Shown here: piece after piece, positions 16,735 through 24,216 of the stretch | How the letters are laid out: every line of letters begins with the position of its first letter | Numbering within the stretch: the stretch's first letter is position 1 | Assembly (NCBI RefSeq): GCF_016679925.1 | Contig: NZ_JAEQBW010000007.1 | Span: 124,001 to 188,000, forward strand | Source: Marivirga aurantiaca | Lineage (GTDB): Bacteria; Bacteroidota; Bacteroidia; Cytophagales; Cyclobacteriaceae | Reading direction: 5' to 3' | Length of the DNA stretch: 64,000 bases | The notes under the pieces: generated by a model | What the model saw: only the letters and a program-made list of their open reading frames with translations | The model's database searches: none | What the model was told of the DNA's origin: nothing | Made by a program: the position numbers and the translations under genes

Positions 16735-16748
16735 GTCCGCCAGCGGAC
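16735..16748. promoter_or_regulatory. Candidate enhancer palindrome GTCCG-N4-CGGAC before the adaptor gene
   Basis: GTCCGCCAGCGGAC shares the five-base arms and 4-base spacer of the 9262 site, and both continue GTTTG[T/C]G. It lies about 85 bp upstream of a sigma-54-like element and 125 bp before the adaptor start, a usual place for an NtrC-class activator. Confidence 0.45.
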
Positions 16749-16824
16749 GTTTGCGTGCTTTTATGAACGTATTGAAATACGGAATAATGTCTTTAAATGG
16801 TCTTAAGGCTACTTTTGGCATACT

Positions 16825-16839
16825 TGGCACAGAGTTGGT
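16825..16839 (+). promoter_or_regulatory. Weak sigma-54-like -24/-12 element
   Basis: TTGGCACAGAGTTGGT matches the -24 box TTGGCAC well. The -12 side has G at the right distance but T in place of the consensus C of GC. It lies 34 bp before the adaptor ATG. Support comes mainly from the NtrC-class regulator encoded nearby. Confidence 0.35.
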
Positions 16840-16872
16840 AAACGGATAGGCAGATATTAGAATTCAAAAAAA

Positions 16873-18126
16873 ATGGATAAAAAAATTGAGCGGAAAAGGT
16901 GGACAGTCAAACGTGTTCTTTTAATTACTTTAGGAGTAGCTGTTTTAAGTTTTATAGTGTTTCAACTGCTTTTTGCAGATAACCGATCCACTTTAAATGT
17001 AAACAAAGACCGATTGAGCATAGCTACTGTGAAAATGGGGGAGTACAAAGATTTTATTCCTGTTACCGGTAATGTGGAACCAGGGGGAACCTATTACCTG
17101 GATGCCATTGAGGGAGGAATCATAGCTGATATTATCCGTGAATCTGGGGAGATGGTAACTAAGGGCGATACCATTTTAAGCCTCACTAATTCTAACCTTC
17201 AACTGGATGTAATGCAACGGGAAACCCAATTGTATGAACAAATCAACAACCTTAGACAGACACGTTTACTGTTGGATCAGAATGATTTGAGCCAGCTGGC
17301 CCAATTAGCAGAAATTGATTATCAGTTGAACTTGCTTAAACCTCAATATTACCGCTTTAAAAAGCTTTTTGAAGATGAATTTATTTCAGAAAGGGAGTTT
17401 GAGGAAATCAGGGAGCAATATGAGTATAATGTAAAACGTAAGAAACTCACCTATAAAAGCTACAGAAATGACTCCATTGCCAGGGTGATACAGTTAAGGC
17501 AGCTCTCCAATTCCGAACAACGCATGCAAAGAAGCCTTGATGCTGTTGGTAGAATTTTGAATAACCTGGTGATCCGGGCACCAAAAGCAGGTCAGTTATC
17601 TACTCCACAATTAGAAATCGGTCAATCTATTAACTCCGGTCAGCGCCTTGGGCAAATTGATGAAATGAATAATTACAAAATCAGGGTAGCTGTAGATGAA
17701 CTATACCTTCCTAGAGTTGATATTGGACAAGTTGGCTCCTTTACTTTTTCAGGAGAAACTTACCAGCTCGTTATCAATAAAATATATCCTACCATAGCCG
17801 GAGGAAGATTTGAAGTGGATATGGTGTTCGATGGAGAGAGTCCTGAAGGTATTAAGAGAGGACAAACTGTTCGGATTAAACTGGAATTGGGAGCCACCGA
17901 GGAGACTTTATTATTGGCTGTTGGAGGGTTTTATAAAGATACAGGTGGCAATTGGGTTTATATCATTAATCCTGAAAACGAGTCAGAAGCTATTAAAAAA
18001 CCTATCAGGCTCGGCAGGAAAAATGTGGATTACTATGAAGTACTAGACGGCTTATCCGAAGGAGATAAGGTAATTGTGTCGGGTTATGATAATTATGGAG
18101 ACAATGAGAAGCTGAGCTTGAAGTAG
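16873..18126 (+). CDS. HlyD/RND-type periplasmic adaptor (membrane-fusion protein) of the exporter
   Basis: This 417-residue adaptor is anchored by one N-terminal membrane helix (about 14-36). A half-lipoyl/beta-barrel part follows (VTGNVEPGGTYYLDAIEGGIIADIIRESGEMVTKGDTIL). Next come a long alpha-hairpin of coiled-coil type (about 115-225, EREFEEIREQYEYNVKRKKL) and the returning lipoyl half (NNLVIRAPKAGQLSTPQLEIGQSINSGQRLGQI). A beta-barrel and membrane-proximal domain ends VLDGLSEGDKVIVSGYDNYGDNEKL. Such proteins link MacB-type permeases to a TolC channel, and no TolC gene is in the window. It is the only adaptor for ten permeases. It heads the locus, 515 bp before the ATPase, with candidate sigma-54 control upstream. 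Confidence 0.93.
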   Translation: MDKKIERKRWTVKRVLLITLGVAVLSFIVFQLLFADNRSTLNVNKDRLSIATVKMGEYKDFIPVTGNVEPGGTYYLDAIEGGIIADIIRESGEMVTKGDTILSLTNSNLQLDVMQRETQLYEQINNLRQTRLLLDQNDLSQLAQLAEIDYQLNLLKPQYYRFKKLFEDEFISEREFEEIREQYEYNVKRKKLTYKSYRNDSIARVIQLRQLSNSEQRMQRSLDAVGRILNNLVIRAPKAGQLSTPQLEIGQSINSGQRLGQIDEMNNYKIRVAVDELYLPRVDIGQVGSFTFSGETYQLVINKIYPTIAGGRFEVDMVFDGESPEGIKRGQTVRIKLELGATEETLLLAVGGFYKDTGGNWVYIINPENESEAIKKPIRLGRKNVDYYEVLDGLSEGDKVIVSGYDNYGDNEKLSLK

Positions 18127-18142
18127 GGGGCTATTAAATTTG

Positions 18143-18324
18143 GCAACACCCCCCTAACCCCCCTCAAGGGTGGAAGGCGCACTGATCAAGCTAATTGCTC
18201 ATAATCTAGCGACACTTTATTAAGCTTGAGATCTATAGAGTAAGAAGATGGTGATAAAGTTTACTGTTTTCTGCTAAATTAAATCGAATAGTCTATCCCC
18301 TTTAGGGGATCATAGGGGTGTTGC
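18143..18324. repeat. MITE-like element with GCAACACCCC ends
   Basis: The ends GCAACACCCC (18143) and GGGGTGTTGC (to 18324) are inverted. The repeat continues imperfectly inward through CCCCTAA/CCTCAAGGG on the left and CCCCTTTAGGGG on the right. At about 182 bp and with no coding capacity, it looks like a non-autonomous element. Confidence 0.5.
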
Positions 18325-18387
18325 TTAAGGAGGAATTGAGGTCAGTACCGAAGGTCAGACCGAAATGCCCCGAACCCCCAAGGGGGG

Positions 18388-18477
18388 CAATGCTATTAAG
18401 TTAAGACAATTTTCCTTCTCCCATCGGAGAAGGATGAAAGGTTGAGGTTTGAATAAAAGCTTGACTTAATAGCATTG
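18388..18477. repeat. 90-bp inverted-repeat element, copy 1
   Basis: The 18-bp ends CAATGCTATTAAGTTAAG and its complement (one mismatch) enclose an inner CCTTCTCC/GGAGAAGG hairpin. By eye about 75 of 90 positions match the copy at 55116-55205, with identical length. Both copies sit just after a C-run/G-run palindrome. Confidence 0.8.
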
Positions 18478-18641
18478 AGGAGGGAGTATGGGAGTGGAAA
18501 TTTGTAAGTGCAAAATGATATTAAAGAAATAGAAAAATAATAAATTATTGAAGACTAAATATTGAAATCTGGCATATGTCAACCTAAAAACCTGGCAACA
18601 TGCCAACTTAATAACTTAAAAAATTAAACACTTTATAAAAT

Positions 18642-19340
18642 ATGGATCACGTAATCAAAACAGTCAATTTAAAGAAGCTTTACACCACAGAGGAAGTGGA
18701 AACCACTGCTTTAGATGGGATTAATATCGAAATCAAAAAAGGAGAGTTTGTGGCCATCATGGGCCCTTCAGGCTGTGGAAAATCCACTTTACTGAATATC
18801 CTGGGCTTGTTGGATAATCCTAACTCAGGGGAATATCACTTTGTGGATCATGAAGTGGCCAAATATTCCGAGAGGCAGAGAGCTCAGTTAAGAAAAGGTT
18901 CAATTGGCTTTGTATTTCAGAGCTTTAACCTGATAGATGAGTTGACTGTATTTGAAAATGTAGAGCTTCCTCTATTGTATATGAAAGTGCCTTCTGCGGA
19001 GCGTAAACAAAAAGTGGAAGAAGTTTTAACCCGCATGAACATTATGCATAGAAGAAATCATTTTCCGCAACAACTTTCAGGTGGACAGCAACAAAGAGTA
19101 GCTATTTCCAGAGCCATAGTGGCCAATCCTGCAGTGATTTTGGCGGATGAGCCAACAGGTAATCTCGATTCTGCCAATGGTGAAGAGGTGATGAAATTAT
19201 TGGAGCAATTGAATAATGAAGGCACCACCATTGTAATGGTAACACACTCACCGCATGATAGTAATTATGCCCACAGAGTGATCAATTTATTTGACGGTCA
19301 GGTAGTTACAGAAAATATAAGAGAGCAGTTTCATGTGTGA
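18642..19340 (+). CDS. MacB/LolD-type ABC transporter ATPase
   Basis: This 232-residue nucleotide-binding subunit lacks a membrane part. Walker A is GPSGCGKST (about 42-50) and the Q loop is in VFQSFNLIDELTVFENVELPL. The signature is LSGGQQQR, Walker B is VILADEPTGNLDS and the switch His is in VTHSPHDSNYAH. It belongs to the lipoprotein-release/macrolide-export (LolD/MacB) branch, which powers FtsX-type permeases from the cytoplasmic side by mechanotransmission. It is the only ATPase gene in the ten-permease locus, 42 bp before the first permease, so it presumably serves all of them. Confidence 0.96.
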   Translation: MDHVIKTVNLKKLYTTEEVETTALDGINIEIKKGEFVAIMGPSGCGKSTLLNILGLLDNPNSGEYHFVDHEVAKYSERQRAQLRKGSIGFVFQSFNLIDELTVFENVELPLLYMKVPSAERKQKVEEVLTRMNIMHRRNHFPQQLSGGQQQRVAISRAIVANPAVILADEPTGNLDSANGEEVMKLLEQLNNEGTTIVMVTHSPHDSNYAHRVINLFDGQVVTENIREQFHV

Positions 19341-19382
19341 TAACTGATCAATAAAAATACCTCAAAATTTAAAATTACGGCC

Positions 19383-21782
19383 ATGCTGAAAAATTACATA
19401 CTCGTTGCTATTCGCAATATTCTCAGGAATAAAACCGTCTCTTTTATCAATGTCTTCGGATTGGCAGTGAGTATGACGGTATGCTTGCTCTTGATCATAA
19501 TTGTAGCAGATCAATATTCTTATGATAATTTCCATAGCGATTCGGACAGGATCTATAGGGTAATTACAGATCGTGAAAAGCAAAATGATGGAACCTGGAG
19601 TACGGCAACCACCGCTTTTCCATTAGCAGCTACTTTACAGGGGCAGCAAGGGATAGAAGAATTAGCATTGGTGAAAAGAAATTTTGAAGGTACTGCCAAA
19701 TGGCAACAGGCTGAAATTCCATTTCAAGGAATTTTTGGCAATAATGAGGTCTTCAGCATTTTCAATTTCCCTATGAAATCAGGTAATGCTTTTGAAGCCC
19801 TTACGCTTCCTAATGCAGTGGTCATAACCAATGAAATGGCGGTTAAATTATTTGGGGACGCTGATCCAATCGGACAAACCATTGAGGTAGAAGAAGTAGG
19901 GGAATATCTGGTGACAGGCGTATTGGAAGAATTTCCCGGCAAAACGCATTTTAATTTTGATATGATGGCCTCAGTAAATGGGCTTCCCTTATTAGAAAAA
20001 GAAGGGAAACTCTCAGCTTCCTTAACCGACTGGAACTATATTTATGATAATTATATCTATATCAAAACTTCCGAAAACTTCAAAGAAGATGATTTAGCAC
20101 CTATTCTGAATAAAGCTTCACTCGATAATTACGATGATGAAGGAGATTACAGCTTTCACTTTAAAATACAACCCCTGTCAGAAATTACCTTGGGGCCATT
20201 GCTCAGCAATACAATGGGCTTTGGCTTGCCTGCCGTTATTATCTATGTCCTACTGGGTTTAGCCCTTGTCGTTATGCTTTCGGCTTGTTTTAACTATGCC
20301 AATTTAACCACAGCCAGGGCCATGAATCGTGCTAAGGAAATAGGGGTAAGAAAAGTTATTGGAGCTGGTAAAAAGCATATCATGGCGCAATTCCTGATGG
20401 AGGCCATCATCATTTCCCTCCTTGCTTTTGCTATAGCTGCCCTTTTAGTGGAGTATCTCCATCCATCGCTTAATACTTTGTTTACTTCTTTGGGAGCGCC
20501 CATTCGCTTTGATAAAACCAATTATCTATATCTATTTTATGTAGGATTTGCGGCTTTAATCGGCATCATAGCAGGCATTGTTCCGGCAATCTTTTTCTCC
20601 TCAACTAATGCTCTGACAGCTCTTAAAAAGTCTATAAACCTCGAAAATTTGGGTAAGAAAATAGGCATTGCACGCTTTAGTATTCGCAAAGTTTTGGTGG
20701 TCACGCAGTTTGCTTTCTCCATTTTCTTTGTGGTGACCATTATTACATTATATCAGCAGATGAATATGGTGTTGACGGCTGACCATGGTTTTAAGACAGA
20801 GAATATTCTGAATGTGAAATTAGATGGCATGCCTTATGAAACCATTAAAAATGAATTTAATTCCATAGCCAATGTGCAAGCCATTTCGGCTACTACGCAC
20901 ATGCCGGCATTGGGCACCAATAATGGTTTTGAAGTAGATTTACCAAATGAGGAAGAACCCTTATACATGAACTTCCTGGGAGTAGATAATCACTATGTAA
21001 ACTCCATGGAAATTGAATTATTGGCAGGAAGGAACTTCCCTGAAAACATGCCGAATGAAGAACGCTATATTTTAATTAATGAACGTGCAGTAGAGCGCAT
21101 CGGATGGGAGAACCCTGAAGAAGCCATTGGTCAACTTTTAACAGTTGATGACAATCAGGTGGAGATCATTGGAGTCCTAAAAGATTTCCATTATGAAAGA
21201 ATGGATGAAGAAATCGGGCCGATGGCATTAAGATACCAGCCTTCCGAAGTGCGAACCATGATAGTGACTATTAATTCTGAGCAGGATAAAGAAACGCTTG
21301 CCCAATTGGAAGCAGGCTGGAAAAAGCATACCAACCGGCCATTTAGCTATAGTTATTTTGAAGATGATCTTAAAGTGAGCTACGGCTACCTTGCCGCTAT
21401 TCTCGCCATACTGAGTTATGTGACCATGATTGTGGTTTCCCTGGCATGCCTCGGGCTTTTGGGGATGGTTATTTTTCATATTCAGAATAAAACCAAGGAA
21501 ATCGGTATCAGAAAAACATTGGGCGCAGAAGCCTGGAACATCACCATGACGGTAAGTAAGAGCTTTATGATTTTAATAGGAATTTCCTATTTGATCGCGG
21601 GGCCACTGGCTTATTTTGTGAATGTGAGCTGGCTGAAAATGAATGCCTATAAAGTAGATTTTGGGGTAGGAACTATCGCTATTGGCTTTCTTCTGGTTTT
21701 GGGGGTAGTAGCCCTCACCATCGGTAGCCAAGTTCATAAAGCCTTAAAAATCAATCCTGTGGAGTCATTGAAGAATGAATAA
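19383..21782 (+). CDS. Double MacB-FtsX permease 1 of the array
   Basis: This 799-residue permease shows the array's common plan. A first membrane helix (about 20-43) is followed by a MacB periplasmic core domain (about 45-275) and three helices (about 280-405). A fourth helix (about 430-455) then opens a second half with its own periplasmic domain and three C-terminal helices (about 680-790). Coupling helices that meet the ATPase read AKEIGVRKVIGAGKKHI and TKEIGIRKTLGAEAWNI. In this copy the conserved LLIACINFMNL of other members is VMLSACFNYANL, and the last half uses Met/Cys-rich helices. Its extracytoplasmic sequence is distinct from the other nine. It ends INPVESLKNE, 11 bp before permease 2. 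Confidence 0.93.
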   Translation: MLKNYILVAIRNILRNKTVSFINVFGLAVSMTVCLLLIIIVADQYSYDNFHSDSDRIYRVITDREKQNDGTWSTATTAFPLAATLQGQQGIEELALVKRNFEGTAKWQQAEIPFQGIFGNNEVFSIFNFPMKSGNAFEALTLPNAVVITNEMAVKLFGDADPIGQTIEVEEVGEYLVTGVLEEFPGKTHFNFDMMASVNGLPLLEKEGKLSASLTDWNYIYDNYIYIKTSENFKEDDLAPILNKASLDNYDDEGDYSFHFKIQPLSEITLGPLLSNTMGFGLPAVIIYVLLGLALVVMLSACFNYANLTTARAMNRAKEIGVRKVIGAGKKHIMAQFLMEAIIISLLAFAIAALLVEYLHPSLNTLFTSLGAPIRFDKTNYLYLFYVGFAALIGIIAGIVPAIFFSSTNALTALKKSINLENLGKKIGIARFSIRKVLVVTQFAFSIFFVVTIITLYQQMNMVLTADHGFKTENILNVKLDGMPYETIKNEFNSIANVQAISATTHMPALGTNNGFEVDLPNEEEPLYMNFLGVDNHYVNSMEIELLAGRNFPENMPNEERYILINERAVERIGWENPEEAIGQLLTVDDNQVEIIGVLKDFHYERMDEEIGPMALRYQPSEVRTMIVTINSEQDKETLAQLEAGWKKHTNRPFSYSYFEDDLKVSYGYLAAILAILSYVTMIVVSLACLGLLGMVIFHIQNKTKEIGIRKTLGAEAWNITMTVSKSFMILIGISYLIAGPLAYFVNVSWLKMNAYKVDFGVGTIAIGFLLVLGVVALTIGSQVHKALKINPVESLKNE

Positions 21783-21793
21783 ATATTAAAAAA

Positions 21794-24193
21794 ATGTGGA
21801 AGAATTATTTTAAAACATCGCTAAGACAACTCTTAAAGAAGAAGTTGTATACCGGTATTAATGTAATCGGTCTGTCGATCGGTTTTTTGAGCCTAATGGC
21901 TATAAGTCTTTATATTTATCATCATTGGAGCTACGACCGCAACTTTGCAGATAAAGAACGAATTTTCCAGATAAGCCAGACTTTTGAAGTGGGGGGCAAT
22001 TCCCAGGAGATTGCTAATACCCCAGCAATGTTGGCGAATATGATGCAAGATGATATTGCAGGAGTAGAGAAGACGGCACGTCTTTTCAATGTTGCTATGT
22101 TTGGTCCTACATTGATTAAAACGGATGGTGAAAATCAGTCGGAGTATAAATTCAGCTATGTGGATGAAAGTTTCTTTGAGCTTTTTAATCTGGAAGTATT
22201 GGCAGGAGATCCTGTTGCTGCACTTGCAAGTGGGGAGAAAATGGTTTTAACAGAATCAGCTGCTATCCGATATTATGGCAGCACCGATAAGGCTATGGGT
22301 GCGGATATTATTGTTGGTGATACTAAAACCTATGAGATTGGTGCTGTATTAGATGATTTACCCGATAATATTCATTTTGAATATGAATTTTTTGCCCCCT
22401 TTAAAATATTAAATGCGGCCAAAAATCCTGAATGGCAACCAAGTAATTATATCACTTATGTAAAGATTCATCAGGGAGTGAGTGAAGAGGAAACTCTTCA
22501 ACAGATCAATGCTCGTACAAGTGAATTATTATCAGATATGATGGCCCAGTATCACTTTAAAGTCAGTTTCGGCCTTCATGCATTGACTGACCTCCACTTT
22601 GGAGAAGAGTTTTTAAGCGGTGCCAAACCTACTATTGATGTGCGCTATCTATATATTTTTGGTTTTGCTGCGCTATTGATCATCCTCATTGCTTCTATTA
22701 ATTATATTAATTTAGCAACTGCTGAAAGTGGTGATAAGAATAAAGAAACAGGTATCCGAAAAGTAATGGGTGCCAGCCGTTCTCAGTTAATCAGAATGTA
22801 TTTGGCAGAAGCTGGTTTATTAGTGACTATCAGTTTGTTGATAGCCTATATTCTGATGTATGCTTTATTTCCACAGTTCAAAACACTTTCCGGAATTAAC
22901 ACTGATGTTGATTTACTTTTATCATTTCCTTTTTTGACATTTTTCATCTTGATTGCCTTGATTGTTACATTGCTCTCAGGCTTTTATCCGTCCTGGATGA
23001 TATCTGCATTGCAACCTGCACAATCTCTTAAATCGAAAGGTCTTAGTATAGGAAAAGGTGGCAATATGAGAAAGGTGCTGGTCGTATTTCAGTTTTTTGT
23101 TTCTATGTTTATGATTATTGCCACCGCAATTATATATTTCCAGTTGAATTTTATTCAAAATAAAAATCTTGGATATGATAAAGATATGGTGATTACCATG
23201 CCTTTGGATTATAAAATGCAAGATCAGGTATCTGCCTTAAAATCTGAATTGAAAAGAGAAGGGCTTGCTAAACATGTGGCGGTTACTTCAGACAATCCTG
23301 TGGTAATTAAAGCCGGATACAGAATTATTGAAGAAGGTAAAACGCAGGAATATGCTGTAAATATAAATGGCTTGGCTGGTGATTTTGACATGGCTAAAAG
23401 CCTGGGCCTGAATATAGTGGCAGGTAATGATTTGACCGAGCAGGATGACAATGGAACTGGGCCTGAAGCACATTATAGGATATTGATTAATGAAACAGCC
23501 GCCAATGAAATGGGATATACTCCGGAAGAAGCGATTCTAAAAAAAGTGGATTTTGGAGGAAGAAAATCTACTATTAAAGGAGTAGTTCAGGATTTTCATT
23601 TCAGTTCGCTACATGAGGAAATTAAACCTTTGGGGCTTTTTATAGAGCCGGAACAAGGAAACTATTTAGTGGCAAAACTACAAAATGGGGATGTTAAAAA
23701 TACCTTGGCAGGAGTAGAGACTATTTGGAAAAAGCTGGTGCCTCACCGCCCTTTTGAATACCAGTTTTTGGACGATAAATATAATGCGCTTTATGAAGCC
23801 GAAACAAAAATCGGTCAGGTGTTTACCACCTTCTCTATAATTGCCATTTGCATAGCATGTTTGGGTCTATTTGGATTGGTTTCCTTTGTTGCGAATAAGC
23901 GTTCCAAGGAAATCAGCATCAGAAAAGTATTGGGAGCCAATTCTTTTGATGTCTTAAAACTGCTATCATTTGAATTTGTAAAGCTTTTGGTTTTATCTGC
24001 CATCATAGCCATAGGAGCAGGGGTTTACTTCAGCGATACCTGGTTGCAAAGTTTTGCCTATCGAACTGAATTACCGCTATGGATTTACATTGTTTCTGTG
24101 GTGCTGGTAATGGCTATTTCATTAATTACCATTTGGTATAAATCGCTAATGGCTGCCGGGCAAAACCCTGTTAATAATTTAAAGAGTGAATAA
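21794..24193 (+). CDS. Double MacB-FtsX permease 2 of the array
   Basis: This 799-residue paralogue opens MWKNYFKTSLRQLLKKKLYTGINVIGLSIG. Its first coupling helix is unusual, NKETGIRKVMGASRSQLIRMYLAE, with the usual ARAKE basic patch replaced by SGDKNKE. The second is standard, SKEISIRKVLGANSFDVLKLL. The first periplasmic domain has the family landmarks DESFFELFNLEVLAGDP and LDDLPDNIHFEYEF. The second has IKGVVQDFHFSSLHEEI and HRPFEYQFLDDKYNALYEAE. It ends NPVNNLKSE. With 11 bp before it and 23 bp after it, it is clearly in one unit with its neighbours. Confidence 0.93.
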   Translation: MWKNYFKTSLRQLLKKKLYTGINVIGLSIGFLSLMAISLYIYHHWSYDRNFADKERIFQISQTFEVGGNSQEIANTPAMLANMMQDDIAGVEKTARLFNVAMFGPTLIKTDGENQSEYKFSYVDESFFELFNLEVLAGDPVAALASGEKMVLTESAAIRYYGSTDKAMGADIIVGDTKTYEIGAVLDDLPDNIHFEYEFFAPFKILNAAKNPEWQPSNYITYVKIHQGVSEEETLQQINARTSELLSDMMAQYHFKVSFGLHALTDLHFGEEFLSGAKPTIDVRYLYIFGFAALLIILIASINYINLATAESGDKNKETGIRKVMGASRSQLIRMYLAEAGLLVTISLLIAYILMYALFPQFKTLSGINTDVDLLLSFPFLTFFILIALIVTLLSGFYPSWMISALQPAQSLKSKGLSIGKGGNMRKVLVVFQFFVSMFMIIATAIIYFQLNFIQNKNLGYDKDMVITMPLDYKMQDQVSALKSELKREGLAKHVAVTSDNPVVIKAGYRIIEEGKTQEYAVNINGLAGDFDMAKSLGLNIVAGNDLTEQDDNGTGPEAHYRILINETAANEMGYTPEEAILKKVDFGGRKSTIKGVVQDFHFSSLHEEIKPLGLFIEPEQGNYLVAKLQNGDVKNTLAGVETIWKKLVPHRPFEYQFLDDKYNALYEAETKIGQVFTTFSIIAICIACLGLFGLVSFVANKRSKEISIRKVLGANSFDVLKLLSFEFVKLLVLSAIIAIGAGVYFSDTWLQSFAYRTELPLWIYIVSVVLVMAISLITIWYKSLMAAGQNPVNNLKSE

Positions 24194-24216
24194 AAAGCCG
24201 TCTAAAGCCAACACTC

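Larger units (their letters stand above)
16292..16872. other. Gene-free 581-bp upstream region of the exporter locus
   Basis: No convincing gene is present. Notable sites are a half-palindrome ATATCGGACG (16471-16480), identical to ten bases of the palindrome at 9262, then the full GTCCG-N4-CGGAC site at 16735-16748 and a sigma-54-like element at 16825-16839. The stretch 16560-16735 is C-rich on the plus strand and could be decayed coding DNA, but I recognise nothing in it. Confidence 0.55.
18127..18641. other. 515-bp gap between adaptor and ATPase filled with inverted-repeat elements
   Basis: No gene is present. It holds the element at 18143-18324 and the 90-bp element at 18388-18477. Just before the ATPase is a short palindrome GGCAACATGCC (about 18593-18603). 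Co-transcription of adaptor and ATPase would have to pass these hairpins. Confidence 0.6.

Noticed and set aside
16364-16830. Open frames on both strands in the gap before the adaptor
   Set aside because: They are low-complexity, proline/serine-rich translations of C-rich DNA that overlap the candidate regulatory palindrome; no domain or homologous pattern is seen.
18580-18610. TGGCA motifs before the ATPase as a second sigma-54 promoter
   Set aside because: CTGGCATATGTC and CCTGGCAACATGCC have no GC at the required 12-base distance; similar TTGGCAA/TTGCCAA stretches occur elsewhere in the window and look like ordinary intergenic composition.
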